DNA of 61,747 nt from assembly GCA_025351005.1 (NCBI GenBank), contig JANXWS010000031.1, positions 1 to 61,747 on the forward strand. Direction: 5' to 3'. This DNA comes from Pseudomonadota bacterium (GTDB lineage Bacteria > Pseudomonadota > Gammaproteobacteria > Steroidobacterales > Steroidobacteraceae). Position 1 is the stretch's first letter; every line of letters starts with the position of its first letter. The translations under genes and the position numbers were made by a program. This document shows, piece after piece, positions 36,443-45,032 of this stretch. The notes beneath the pieces are model-generated. The model did not search any database, had not been told where the DNA came from, and saw only the letters and a program-made list of their open reading frames with translations.

Positions 36443-36963
36443 GCGGATCGACCATCCGCCGCCGCCAGGCGCGCAACCATGCGCGCTACAAGGGCCGAAA
36501 TGATATCAACATCGTACCGATGCTTGATATTTTCACGATCCTGCTGTTCTTCCTGATCTTCACTGCCGTCTTCTCGAAGACGCACATCGTCGAGCTGAAC
36601 CTGCCGGCGCAGAGCTCGGAGCCCCTGCAACTGCCGGAAGGCCTGCAGCTGGAGGTCGTCGTGCGCAAGGGTGGCCTCGTCGTGCAGGACAAGAACTCAG
36701 GCCCGTTGCAGCCACTGCCGAACACCGACCAGGGCTACGACTTTGACGGGCTGTCCGCGTACCTGAGCCGGGTCAAGGCTCGCTTTCCGGAACTGAAGAC
36801 GGCCACGGTGCTGCTCGAGCCGGACATTTCCTACGAGACGATCATAGCCACGATGGATGCGGTCCGTGCCTTCGAGGGCACGCTCGACGGCCAGCCGGCG
36901 CGCGGCGAGCTGTTCCCGCAGATCTCGCTGGGCGACGCGCCGCTGGGAGATGCACATTCATGA
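36439..36963 (+). CDS. ExbD/TolR-type protein, first copy
   Basis: The 174-residue protein has a basic cytoplasmic head, one membrane helix (about 24-45, N-I-V-P-M-L-D-I-F-T-I-L-L-F-F-L-I) and a periplasmic domain. D30 in the helix matches the proton-carrying aspartate of ExbD/TolR. The periplasmic part has the usual strand-helix pattern, with V-V-V-R-K-G-G-L-V-V and L-E-P-D-I-S-Y-E-T-I-I-A-T-M-D-A-V. It overlaps both the ExbB gene and the second ExbD gene by four bases. Two different ExbD proteins beside one ExbB suggest a hetero-oligomeric stator. Confidence 0.88.
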   Translation: MSGSTIRRRQARNHARYKGRNDINIVPMLDIFTILLFFLIFTAVFSKTHIVELNLPAQSSEPLQLPEGLQLEVVVRKGGLVVQDKNSGPLQPLPNTDQGYDFDGLSAYLSRVKARFPELKTATVLLEPDISYETIIATMDAVRAFEGTLDGQPARGELFPQISLGDAPLGDAHS

Positions 36964-37472
36964 AGAGCTTGCGTGGCAGTGGCAAGCGCAGCGGCACCGG
37001 CAAGCCGAGCCACAACATGCCGGCGCTGATACCGATGATCGACATGCTCGTAATCCTGGTCGTGTACATGCTCGTGCACACGGCGGACTACGAGATCCTG
37101 CCCAACACGAAGAACATCTCGATTCCGCTGTCGGACTCGGAGTCCAAGCCGCACGAATCGACCGTCATGATGATCACTCGTGACACGGTGTTCGTGAACG
37201 GCCAGCCGACGGCGCAGGTTGCGGACATCGAGGCCGGTCTCACGCCGGCGGTCGATTCGCTGCGCGCCATCCTCAAGTCGGAGACCGCGCGCCGCACCCT
37301 GCTGCAGCCCAACGACCCGAGCGCGCGGGAGGTGACGGTCATGGCCGACAAGTCCCTGCCGTACGAGCTGTTCAAGAAGATCATGATGACCGCGACCTCG
37401 GCCGACGTTGGCAAGATGTCGCTCGCCGTGATCGAGAAAGAGCGGGCCTATCGCCGCCCAGATGCTGGCTGA
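36960..37472 (+). CDS. ExbD/TolR-type protein, second copy
   Basis: A 170-residue relative of the preceding protein with a basic N-terminus, one membrane helix (about 22-40, A-L-I-P-M-I-D-M-L-V-I-L-V-V-Y-M) and candidate proton-carrying D28. The periplasmic domain contains M-I-T-R-D-T-V-F-V-N-G-Q and V-M-A-D-K-S-L-P-Y-E-L-F-K-K-I-M. It differs strongly from the first copy, so the pair is an old duplication and not a recent one. It overlaps the first copy by four bases and is followed after 22 bases by the TonB/AgmX-like gene. Confidence 0.87.
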   Translation: MKSLRGSGKRSGTGKPSHNMPALIPMIDMLVILVVYMLVHTADYEILPNTKNISIPLSDSESKPHESTVMMITRDTVFVNGQPTAQVADIEAGLTPAVDSLRAILKSETARRTLLQPNDPSAREVTVMADKSLPYELFKKIMMTATSADVGKMSLAVIEKERAYRRPDAG

Positions 37473-37494
37473 GTCACGCCGAGCGAGTCCCCCG

Positions 37495-38403
37495 ATGACA
37501 GTGCTTGTCTCGAACTACCGGATTTTCGAATTGCCGTGGACGCCGAATGACGCGGAGGAGCGTCATTTCAAGCGTCTGCTCACGATCGGCATTCTGGTCT
37601 GGCTGGTGGTCGTGGTCGGCACCCAGCTGTTGCCGATGCCGGAACGGCCGCTCGTGCCGCAGCTGCCGGAGGAGGTCGTCAAGCTCGTGCTGCAGCCGCC
37701 GCCGATACCGCCCAAGCCAGTCGAGCCGAAGAAGCCCGAGCCGGTGCCGGTCATCCCGCCCAAGGTCGTGCCGCCGGTCGACAAGACCGAGCAGGCGCGC
37801 AAGAAGGCCCAGAAGGCCATGAAGGCGATCAAGGACGAGCTCGAGGACCTGCGCGCGGCGCTCAAGCCCGAGGAGCTCGCGAGCGCCAAACCGCTGAACC
37901 CGAAGGTCGACGGGCCGGCGCGCGCCGAGCGTTCGATGATCACGTCCAACCTTACCGGCGGCAGCGGCGGCATCAATACCGCGGCGCTCAGTGCCGGATT
38001 CGGTGGCGGGCCCGGCTCGCTGCACGGCCACTCGACGATGCAGGGCGTACCGTCGTTCGCCGACGGCATCCGCAAGGGTTCGGAGGCCAGGCGCTCAGGC
38101 GCCAGCGGCAAGGCGTCGCGCAGCCGGGAAGAGATCGAGATGGTCTTCGACCGCAACAAGGCCGCAATCTACGCGCTCTACAATCGCGCGCTGCGCGACA
38201 CTCCGGAACTGCAGGGAAAGGTCGTCGTGCAGCTAACGATCGCGCCGACCGGCGAGGTGACCGACTGCAAGGTGCTCTCGAGCGAGCTCAAGAGCGAGGA
38301 GCTCGAACGCAAGCTCGTCGCCCGTATCAAAATGTTCAAGTTCGAGGACAAGGACGTCGAGCTGATCACGACGACTAAGCCGATCGACTTCTTCCCGGCC
38401 TGA
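37495..38403 (+). CDS. TonB/AgmX-like energy-transducing protein
   Basis: The 302-residue protein has a cytoplasmic head, one membrane helix (about 28-46, L-L-T-I-G-I-L-V-W-L-V-V-V-V), a proline-rich stretch (about 56-95, with P-P-P-I-P-P-K-P-V-E-P-K-K-P), a charged helical region, and a C-terminal TonB-like domain (about 208-302) containing Q-G-K-V-V-V-Q-L-T-I-A-P-T-G-E-V. This layout matches AgmX/PglI and TonB proteins that an ExbB-ExbD motor drives against an outer-membrane partner. ATG 37495 is preferred over 37462, which would sit inside the ExbD gene. It is the last gene of the operon. No TonB-dependent receptor is nearby, so the target is unknown. Confidence 0.83.
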   Translation: MTVLVSNYRIFELPWTPNDAEERHFKRLLTIGILVWLVVVVGTQLLPMPERPLVPQLPEEVVKLVLQPPPIPPKPVEPKKPEPVPVIPPKVVPPVDKTEQARKKAQKAMKAIKDELEDLRAALKPEELASAKPLNPKVDGPARAERSMITSNLTGGSGGINTAALSAGFGGGPGSLHGHSTMQGVPSFADGIRKGSEARRSGASGKASRSREEIEMVFDRNKAAIYALYNRALRDTPELQGKVVVQLTIAPTGEVTDCKVLSSELKSEELERKLVARIKMFKFEDKDVELITTTKPIDFFPA

Positions 38404-38448
38404 CCCGCCTCGCGTCGCTGCCGCCCTCGACGCCCGTCCGGGGGCAGG

Positions 38449-39390
38449 TCAGCTCGTCCCGCCGGCTGCGACGGCCGCTGCCCGCTCCGTCAGCTCGAGC
38501 GCCAGGATGCCGGCGACGATCAGCGCGACGCCGAGCCACTGTGCCGCGTGCAGCCGCTCGCCGATCAGCCAGGCGCCGAGAACGATCGTCGCCGGCGGTC
38601 CGATCGTGCTGACCACGGCGGCGCGTTGCGCGCCCAGGCGCCGTACGCCCTCGGCCATCGAGACGATCGGCATCACGGTCGCGATCAGGACGAGGCCGGC
38701 GAGCAACCACAGGTCGCGCGCCTCCCAGGCCCTGGCACCGCGCATGCCGGTGACCGCAACGTGCAGACCGAGGCACAGCGTCGCCGCGCCGAGCGCATAG
38801 AACGTGAAGCCGATGCTGCCAATCGAGGGTGTCCAGCGATCGCTAGCCAGGTAATAGCACGCCGACATCAGCGCGCAGCCGAGCACGAGGCCGGCCCCGG
38901 CCAGATTGCCGTGCAGCACGTGCAGGTCCAGGCCCGTCACGACCATCAGGATGCCCGCGTAGGTGAGCGTGAGCGCGCCGAGCACGCGGCGCTCGGGCCA
39001 CTGGCGGTAGAGCGCCGCATACAGCACGACGATCATCGACGGATAGGTGAACAGCAGTACACGCTCGACGCTCGCATCGATCATCGTTAACGCCTGAAAA
39101 TCAAGCATTGAGCCGACGTAGAACGTCAGAATGCCGGCGAAGGCGGCGCCGAAGATGACGCGCGGCGATGGCTTGAGGAGTGCGCGCGGGCCGACCGCGG
39201 CCAGCGCCCAGGCCGCCAGGATCGGCAGGGCCAGGAACGACCGCGTCGCGACGGTCGCCTCGACGCCCCAGCCGTCCGCGTACAGGAACTTGGCAAAGAT
39301 GCCCTTCGACGCGAAGCCCAGCGCACCGAGCGCGGTCAGCGCGACGCCGGTCAGCGTGCCCGCGGGCGGGCGGCGAGGCGCGCGCCTCAA
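38449..39390 (-). CDS. EamA/DMT-family inner-membrane transporter
   Basis: The 313-residue product has ten hydrophobic helices in two repeated halves of five. The second half ends I-G-P-P-A-T-I-V-L-G-A-W-L-I-G-E-R-L, the usual EamA signature. Members export amino acids, nucleotides or drugs; the substrate is not predictable. The start is TTG at 39390 with no clear ribosome site. No ATG occurs before the first helix, so a non-ATG start is needed if the first helix is to be kept. The gene converges with the TonB/AgmX-like gene and has no operon partner. Confidence 0.8.
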   Translation of the reverse strand: MRRAPRRPPAGTLTGVALTALGALGFASKGIFAKFLYADGWGVEATVATRSFLALPILAAWALAAVGPRALLKPSPRVIFGAAFAGILTFYVGSMLDFQALTMIDASVERVLLFTYPSMIVVLYAALYRQWPERRVLGALTLTYAGILMVVTGLDLHVLHGNLAGAGLVLGCALMSACYYLASDRWTPSIGSIGFTFYALGAATLCLGLHVAVTGMRGARAWEARDLWLLAGLVLIATVMPIVSMAEGVRRLGAQRAAVVSTIGPPATIVLGAWLIGERLHAAQWLGVALIVAGILALELTERAAAVAAGGTS

Positions 39391-39657
39391 GAGACTTCGG
39401 ACCGGCCGGGCCGCGCCGTCGGCGCGTCGGCCGGCATGCCGGGAAGCCCCGACCCGGGCGCTGTCCCGGCGGCCCGGCGAACCGCCTCGATCACAGGCCG
39501 ACTTGCCGCTCGTTGCGGCAGGGCGCGCGGGGCGTCGCCTGGAAGCATGGCGCGGTCGACCTTCAGCATAAGTCCGGGCGCGGGCGACGTCGCCGCAATG
39601 TAGACGATCGCGCCAGGCGCTGCACGGGCCGACCTGCGGCGAGTGGCCGCCGCTGCC

Positions 39658-40563
39658 TCATTCCGAATCGCCGAGGCGTTTGCCGCGCAGGCTGTCGCGG
39701 GCGCGTTCGAGCCGCGCGGCGAGACCCGGACCGAGCCTGAGCGCGACGCCGATCGACAGCACGTCGATCAGCGTCAGCTGCGCGAGCCGGGTCGTCATCG
39801 GCGTGTACACATCGGTGTCCTCGTCGACCGAGATCTCGAGCGCCACGTCGCAGCGCGGCGCGAGCGGTGAGCCGGGCGGGGCGATGCCGATCACCGCCGC
39901 GCCGGCCTCGCGGGCGAGCTCGACGCTCGAAATCAGGTCGATGGTGCGGCCAGTGCTTGAGATCGCGAGCACCACGTCGCCCGGCGCCAGCATCGTCGCG
40001 GCCATGCCATGCACATGGGCATCGGCGTAAGCGACCGCCTGCAGGCCAAGCCGGAAGAACTTGTGGCGTGCGTCTTCGGCGACGATGCCAGAGCTGCCGA
40101 GGCCGTAGCACTCGATACGGCGCGCGCAGGCAAGCAGCCCGATCGCCCGCTCGAGCCGGTCCGGCACCAGCTGCCTGGACACGTCGCCCAGCGTGCGCGC
40201 GCCGCGCTCGAACACCTTGACCGCGAGGTCGGCCGCCGAATCGTCGGGGTCGACGTCGCGATACAGCAGCGAGGCCCCGCTCGCCAGGCTCTGCGCCAGT
40301 CGGAGCCGGAACGCCTGAAAGCCGTCGAGACCCAGTGACCGGCAGAAGCGGATCACGGTCGGATCGCTGACCGCGGCGCGGGCGGCGACGGCCGAGAGTG
40401 TGCTTTGCAGGACCCAGGCGGGTGCCGCCAACACAACAGCCCCGACCTTGCCCTCGGCCGGGGAGAGCGATTCTCGCGCGTCCGCTATGCGGCGCAGGAT
40501 GCCGCTCCCGGGCCCGGCGCCCGCGCCCGCGCCGGCGCGCGTCGCCGCAGGGCGTGTGCTCAC
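39658..40563 (-). CDS. hexR: HexR-type RpiR-family transcriptional regulator
   Basis: A 301-residue regulator with an N-terminal RpiR helix-turn-helix (about 28-100, including [20 protein letters not shown]) and a C-terminal SIS sugar-phosphate-binding domain (about 140-270, with G-L-G-S-S-G-I-V and [10 protein letters not shown]). HexR represses zwf, edd and related genes and is released by 2-keto-3-deoxy-6-phosphogluconate. GTG 40563 is chosen because it overlaps the zwf stop as GTGA; ATG 40578 is also in frame. Two HexR-like palindromes lie in the zwf-edd gap, which supports the assignment and suggests autoregulation through the zwf-hexR transcript. Confidence 0.85.
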   Translation of the reverse strand: MSTRPAATRAGAGAGAGPGSGILRRIADARESLSPAEGKVGAVVLAAPAWVLQSTLSAVAARAAVSDPTVIRFCRSLGLDGFQAFRLRLAQSLASGASLLYRDVDPDDSAADLAVKVFERGARTLGDVSRQLVPDRLERAIGLLACARRIECYGLGSSGIVAEDARHKFFRLGLQAVAYADAHVHGMAATMLAPGDVVLAISSTGRTIDLISSVELAREAGAAVIGIAPPGSPLAPRCDVALEISVDEDTDVYTPMTTRLAQLTLIDVLSIGVALRLGPGLAARLERARDSLRGKRLGDSE

Positions 40564-42062
40564 TGCTCGTCGTGCCATGCGAAGCCGTCGCGCGCGATCA
40601 GCGCGCTCGCCGCTGCCGGGCCCCAGCTGCCCGCCGCGTATGGTCGCGGCCGGTCGTCGTCCGCGTCCCACGCGGCGCGTATCGGGTCGATCCAGTTCCA
40701 GGCGGCCTCGACCTCGTCGCGGCGCATGAACAGCGTCAGGTTTCCTTGGATCGCGTCGCCGAGCAGCCGCTCGTAGGCCTCGAGCGGTCGCGCCTTGAAC
40801 GACTCGCCGAGGTCGAGCGCGAGGTCGACCGGCTTCAGGCGCATCGCCTCGCCCGGGCTCTTCGCCAGGATCCTGAGCGTGATGAATTCCTCCGGCTGCA
40901 GCCGGATCACGAGGCGATTCGGCGGCTGCGAGCCGAACGGACCGTCGAAGATCGAGTGCGGTATCTGCTCGAAGGTGATGACGATCTCGGCCACGTGCTC
41001 GTGCAGACGCTTGCCGGTGCGCAGGTAGAACGGCACGCCGGCCCACCGCCATGTATCGACTTCGGCCTTGATCGCGACGAAGGTCTCGGTGCGGCTGGCC
41101 GCATGCACGCCGGTCTCCTCGAGATAGCCCTCGACCCGGCCGGCGCCGACGATGCCGGCGCGGTACTGCCCGCGCACGGTCTTGACCAGCGCCTCGGCCG
41201 CGCCCATCGGTCGCAGCGCCCGCAGCACCTTGAGCTTCTCGTCGCGCACCGCGTCGGCGGCGCTGGTCGCCGGCGCCTCCATCGCGAGGATGCACACCAG
41301 CTGCAACAAATGGTTCTGCACCATGTCGCGCAGTGCGCCGGTGCGGTCGTAGAAGTCGCCACGCGATTCGACGCCCAGCTGCTCGGCGACCGTCACCTGC
41401 ACGTGCCGGATATGGCCGCGACGCCACAACGGCTCGAACAATGTGTTGCCGAACCGGAGCGCGAGCAGGTTCTGGACCGTCTCCTTGCCGAGATAATGGT
41501 CGATCCGGTAAATCTGCCGCTCGCTGGCCATCGCGCCGACGGTGTCGTTGATGCGGCTCGCCGACGCGCTGTCCTCGCCGAGCGGCTTCTCGAGCATGAT
41601 CCGCGAGTTCGGCGTGACGATGCCGGCGGTCGCGAGCTCGTGGCAGATCGCGGCGAACAAGTCGGGCGCCGTCGACAGGAAGAAGATGCGCACGACGTCC
41701 GGACGCATCGCGAGCTGGTCGGCGAGGCCGCGATAGTCGGCTGCGGTGGTCGCATCGAGGCGCACGTACCACAGATGCCGCGCGAATCCCGCCCAGGTCC
41801 CGGCCAGGAACGCATCGCCAAGGAACTGCCGGCAGGCCTCCTCGGCCTTGGCCTGGTAGCCCTCGCGGCTCAGCGTGGCGCGCGCGACGCCGATGATTCG
41901 CGCGTCCGCGGCGACCTGGCCGTCAGCGAAGCGCCGGTAGAGCGCGGGCAGCAGCTTGCGCATCGCGAGGTCGCCGGTACCGCCGAACAACACGAGGTCG
42001 AACGACGGCGGCGCGGCTCTTTGGCCGGCGGCCGGCGAGGGGGTTTTGGGAGCCGTGCTCAT
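40560..42062 (-). CDS. zwf: Glucose-6-phosphate 1-dehydrogenase
   Basis: This enzyme oxidises glucose 6-phosphate to 6-phosphogluconolactone with NADP or NAD, feeding the Entner-Doudoroff and pentose phosphate routes. The 500-residue protein is of normal length. The nucleotide-binding turn reads [11 protein letters not shown] near residue 28, with threonine where many relatives have alanine or serine. The active-site phrase is R-I-D-H-Y-L-G-K-E, with the catalytic histidine in the next phrases of the family. The C-terminal substrate domain includes [10 protein letters not shown] HexR-like palindrome ends ten bases before ATG, so repression would block leader transcription or translation. It is coupled to hexR by GTGA. 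Confidence 0.93.
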   Translation of the reverse strand: MSTAPKTPSPAAGQRAAPPSFDLVLFGGTGDLAMRKLLPALYRRFADGQVAADARIIGVARATLSREGYQAKAEEACRQFLGDAFLAGTWAGFARHLWYVRLDATTAADYRGLADQLAMRPDVVRIFFLSTAPDLFAAICHELATAGIVTPNSRIMLEKPLGEDSASASRINDTVGAMASERQIYRIDHYLGKETVQNLLALRFGNTLFEPLWRRGHIRHVQVTVAEQLGVESRGDFYDRTGALRDMVQNHLLQLVCILAMEAPATSAADAVRDEKLKVLRALRPMGAAEALVKTVRGQYRAGIVGAGRVEGYLEETGVHAASRTETFVAIKAEVDTWRWAGVPFYLRTGKRLHEHVAEIVITFEQIPHSIFDGPFGSQPPNRLVIRLQPEEFITLRILAKSPGEAMRLKPVDLALDLGESFKARPLEAYERLLGDAIQGNLTLFMRRDEVEAAWNWIDPIRAAWDADDDRPRPYAAGSWGPAAASALIARDGFAWHDEQ

Positions 42063-42071
42063 GGCAGTGGA

Positions 42072-42086
42072 TGTAGTTTAACTACA
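42072..42086. promoter_or_regulatory. HexR-like operator at zwf
   Basis: TGTAGTTTAACTACA is a perfect palindrome around a central base and matches the HexR pattern, TGTAnT...AnTACA. It begins ten bases upstream of the zwf start codon. Confidence 0.75.
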
Positions 42087-42158
42087 AACTATGGAATCGC
42101 AATCATCCCGTGCTCTTATGTCATATGATCCGTAAAGCAATGTAATAAATCACTATTG

Positions 42159-42187
42159 TTGCACCGTAGCTAATTAGTATGTAGACT
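42159..42187 (+). promoter_or_regulatory. Probable edd promoter
   Basis: TTGCAC (42159-42164) and TAGACT (42182-42187) are 17 bases apart in an AT-rich pocket of otherwise GC-rich DNA. The predicted start point falls inside the HexR-like site that follows. Confidence 0.45.
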
Positions 42188-42189
42188 TA

Positions 42190-42204
42190 TGTAGTCAAAT
42201 TACA
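42190..42204. promoter_or_regulatory. HexR-like operator at edd
   Basis: TGTAGTCAAATTACA is a near-palindrome of the same type as the site at zwf (TGTA and TACA ends, A/T-rich centre). It lies 37 bases before edd and over the predicted start point. Confidence 0.7.
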
Positions 42205-42241
42205 CACACTGGCGCGACCGACTCCACGACCGGGGTGCCTT

Positions 42242-44068
42242 ATGCCGAGTCCTGCCGTCGCCGTGCAGGCGGTCGTCCGCCAGGTGACCGACCGCATCGC
42301 AGCGCGCAGCGCCGGCAGCCGCTCCGCATACCTGGAACGCATCGAATCCGCGCGCTCGGCGGCGGTTGCGCGCGGCAGGCTGTCGTGCGCCAACCTCGCC
42401 CATGTCTTCGCTGCCGCGGACAGCACCGACAAATCGGAGCTGCGCGGCGCACGCTGGCCGAACCTCGCAATCGTCTCTGCCTACAACGACCTGCTGTCGG
42501 CGCACCAGCCGCTCGAACGCTTCCCGGCGCTGATCAAGCAGGCGGCGCGCGAGGCCGGAGCCGTCGCGCAATTCGCCGGCGGCGTGCCGGCGATGTGCGA
42601 CGGCATCACGCAGGGCAAGCCGGGCATGGAGCTGTCGCTGTTCAGCCGCGACGTGATTGCGATGGCGACGGCGGTGGCGCTCACGCACGACGCGTTCGAC
42701 GCGGTGCTGTGTCTCGGCGTCTGCGACAAGATCGTGCCCGGTCTGCTCATCGGAGCCCTGTCCTTCGGCCACCTGCCGGCAGTTTTCGTGCCGGGCGGGC
42801 CGATGGCGTCGGGCCTGCCGAACGCCGACAAGGCGCGCATTCGCCGCGAATACGCCGAGGGCAGGGTCGACCGCGAGGCACTGCTCGAGGCCGAGGCGCA
42901 GAGCTACCACGCGGCCGGCACCTGCACGTTCTACGGCACCGCCAACAGCAACCAGGTGCTGATGGAGGCAATGGGTCTGCACCTGCCGGGCAGCGCGTTC
43001 GTGCCGCCGGGCACGGCGCTGCGCGACGCGCTGACCCGCTACGCCGCCACGCACGCCGCCGCGATCACCGCCCTCGGCACCGACTACCGGCCGCTCGGCC
43101 GCATCGTCGACGAGCGTGCCATCGTCAACGGCATCGTCGCGCTGCTCGCGACCGGCGGCTCTACCAACCATACGATTCACCTGGTCGCGATCGCGGCTGC
43201 CGCGGGTCTGGCCGTCAACTGGGACGACTTCGACGAGCTGTCCGCGGCCGTGCCGCTGATCGCGCGCATCTACCCGAACGGCAGCGCCGACGTGAACCAT
43301 TTCCGTGCCGCGGGAGGCACGGCGTTCGTGCTGCGCGAGCTGTTGGGCGCAGGCCTGCTGCACGGCGACGTGCGTACGATCATGGGTGACGGGCTTGCGC
43401 CGTACACGCAGGACCCGCATTGGGCCGACGGCCGGCTCGAATGGCGCGACGTGCCGGCCGTAAGCCTCGATCGGGCGGTGCTGCGCCCGGTCGCCGACCC
43501 GTTCAGCGCCGAAGGCGGCATCCGTGTGCTGCGCGGCAACCTTGGCCGGGCCGTGCTGAAGACCTCGGCCATGAAACCCGAAGATTACCTGGTGGAGGCG
43601 CCGGCGATCGTTTTCGACAGCCAGGACGAGGTTTCCGCCGCGTTCAAGGCCGGGGAGCTCGACCGTGATTTCGTCGCGGTCGTAAGATTCCAGGGGCCGC
43701 GCGCAAATGGCATGCCGGAGCTGCACCAGCTTACGCCGCTGCTCGGCTCGTTGATGGGGCGCGGCTTCCGGGTCGCGCTCGTGACCGACGGTCGGATGTC
43801 CGGCGCTTCCGGACCCGTGCCGGCAGCGATCCACGTCACGCCCGAGTGCGCCGCCGGCGGGCTGCTGGAGCGCGTCCGAGACGGCGACGTCATTCGGATC
43901 GACGCGAAAGCGCGGACTCTGGACGTTCGCGTCCCCGCCGGCGAGTTCATGGCGCGACCCGCCGCGGGCCGTGCGCCGGCGACCGGCACCGGCTACGGCC
44001 GGGAACTCTTCACGACGCTCCGTGCCGCCGTCGGCAGCGCGGAGCAGGGAGCGCTCGCATGCCGCTGA
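42242..44068 (+). CDS. edd: 6-phosphogluconate dehydratase
   Basis: Edd dehydrates 6-phosphogluconate to 2-keto-3-deoxy-6-phosphogluconate, the first committed step of the Entner-Doudoroff pathway. The 608-residue protein belongs to the IlvD/Edd iron-sulfur dehydratases. Candidate cluster cysteines are in P-A-M-C-D-G and L-G-V-C-D-K-I. The family phrases G-G-S-T-N-H-T and [10 protein letters not shown] are present. The order of the fold is complete and the length normal. It is transcribed away from zwf, probably under HexR. The stop lies inside the start of eda, an overlap of ten bases, so eda translation is coupled. Confidence 0.93.
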   Translation: MPSPAVAVQAVVRQVTDRIAARSAGSRSAYLERIESARSAAVARGRLSCANLAHVFAAADSTDKSELRGARWPNLAIVSAYNDLLSAHQPLERFPALIKQAAREAGAVAQFAGGVPAMCDGITQGKPGMELSLFSRDVIAMATAVALTHDAFDAVLCLGVCDKIVPGLLIGALSFGHLPAVFVPGGPMASGLPNADKARIRREYAEGRVDREALLEAEAQSYHAAGTCTFYGTANSNQVLMEAMGLHLPGSAFVPPGTALRDALTRYAATHAAAITALGTDYRPLGRIVDERAIVNGIVALLATGGSTNHTIHLVAIAAAAGLAVNWDDFDELSAAVPLIARIYPNGSADVNHFRAAGGTAFVLRELLGAGLLHGDVRTIMGDGLAPYTQDPHWADGRLEWRDVPAVSLDRAVLRPVADPFSAEGGIRVLRGNLGRAVLKTSAMKPEDYLVEAPAIVFDSQDEVSAAFKAGELDRDFVAVVRFQGPRANGMPELHQLTPLLGSLMGRGFRVALVTDGRMSGASGPVPAAIHVTPECAAGGLLERVRDGDVIRIDAKARTLDVRVPAGEFMARPAAGRAPATGTGYGRELFTTLRAAVGSAEQGALACR

Positions 44069-44733
44069 ACCCGCCGTCAATCCGCGCGATTTTGTTGCGC
44101 GCGCCCGTGATACCGGTACTGACCGTGACCGAGTTCGCGCAGGCGGTGCCGCTCGCGCGCGCATTGCTGGCGGGCGGACTGCCGGTACTCGAGGTCACGC
44201 TGCGCTCGCCGGTCGCAGTCGCCGCGATCGAGGCGATGCGCGCGGAGGTGCCGGACGCGATCGTCGGCGCGGGCACCGTCCTCGACGAGGCACAACTCGC
44301 CGCCGCGGTGCGCGCCGGCAGCCAGTTCATCGTCAGCCCGGGATTCTCCGCTCCACTATGCGCGGCCGCGGCCGCTCAAGGGGTCGCGATGCTGCCGGGC
44401 GTCGCGACCGCGAGCGAGCTGATGGCGGCGCTCGCGGCCGGCATCGACACGCTCAAGTTCTTCCCGGCCGCGCAGGCCGGCGGCGCCGCGATGCTGCGGG
44501 CGTTCGCGGCGCCATTTCCGGGCGTGCGCTTCTGTCCGACCGGCGGCATCGACCTTGAGCAGGCCCCGGCGTACCTGCGACTGCGGAACGTGCTCTGCGT
44601 CGGCATGTCCTCGATTGCGCCGGCGGCACTACTTGCCGCCGGCGACTACGCCGCGGTCACGGCGCTCGCGCGCCAGGCCGCGGCGCTGCGCGACGTGGTC
44701 GCCGCGCGGGCAGGCGCGCCCCGGAAGTCCTGA
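44059..44733 (+). CDS. eda: KDPG aldolase
   Basis: This aldolase splits 2-keto-3-deoxy-6-phosphogluconate to pyruvate and glyceraldehyde 3-phosphate. The 224-residue protein is of standard length. The Schiff-base lysine is K133 in D-T-L-K-F-F-P-A, and the general acid/base is E45 in V-L-E-V-T-L-R, both at the positions known for Escherichia coli Eda. The phosphate loop G-A-G-T-V (70-74) and C-P-T-G-G-I are also present. ATG 44059 overlaps edd by ten bases. A palindrome and a terminator-like hairpin follow the gene. Confidence 0.93.
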   Translation: MPLNPPSIRAILLRAPVIPVLTVTEFAQAVPLARALLAGGLPVLEVTLRSPVAVAAIEAMRAEVPDAIVGAGTVLDEAQLAAAVRAGSQFIVSPGFSAPLCAAAAAQGVAMLPGVATASELMAALAAGIDTLKFFPAAQAGGAAMLRAFAAPFPGVRFCPTGGIDLEQAPAYLRLRNVLCVGMSSIAPAALLAAGDYAAVTALARQAAALRDVVAARAGAPRKS

Positions 44734-44751
44734 GGCCGGCGTTGTCGGCGC

Positions 44752-44767
44752 GCGGGCACGTGCCCGC
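44752..44767. repeat. 16-bp perfect palindrome after eda
   Basis: GCGGGCACGTGCCCGC is perfectly self-complementary and starts 18 bases after the eda stop. Its centre, CACGTG, is the same as that of the palindrome at 85-100. It could be a binding site or a cruciform-prone transcription end. Confidence 0.5.
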
Positions 44768-44784
44768 AGCCACCGGGGCGCGTT

Positions 44785-44819
44785 GAGCCGGCGAAAACAC
44801 CGGCGCTCGTTGCCGGCTC
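44785..44819 (+). terminator. Hairpin downstream of eda
   Basis: GAGCCGGC and GCCGGCTC are perfect 8-bp arms around a 19-base loop. There is no T-tract. The position between eda and ppc suggests a terminator or a boundary structure. The remaining bases to 45032 hold no gene and should contain the ppc promoter. Confidence 0.45.
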
Positions 44820-45032
44820 AGGACGGTTTCCGCGTCCCCGCCATGCACCGCCGACGGCCGCGACCGGGGCCTACGCAGCGCCGCAGATCATGGCCGGAAG
44901 CACCAGATATCGTTGACTTTTCGCCGCTCCAGCCTAGCGCAGGGTAGCCGTCTGCAGGTCGCCACAGGCGTGCCCGTAGCGGCTGATATCATCGCCCAGC
45001 GCAGGACGACGCCGGCTCCGACGGGTTTCGAG

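Noticed and set aside
39658-41772. Single 704-residue frame joining hexR with sequence antisense-like to zwf
   Set aside because: Only the part after 40578 matches a regulator. The upstream extension is a frame shadow of zwf.
42200-44164. 654-codon minus-strand frame opposite edd
   Set aside because: edd is unmistakable on the plus strand; the opposite frame has no recognisable domain.
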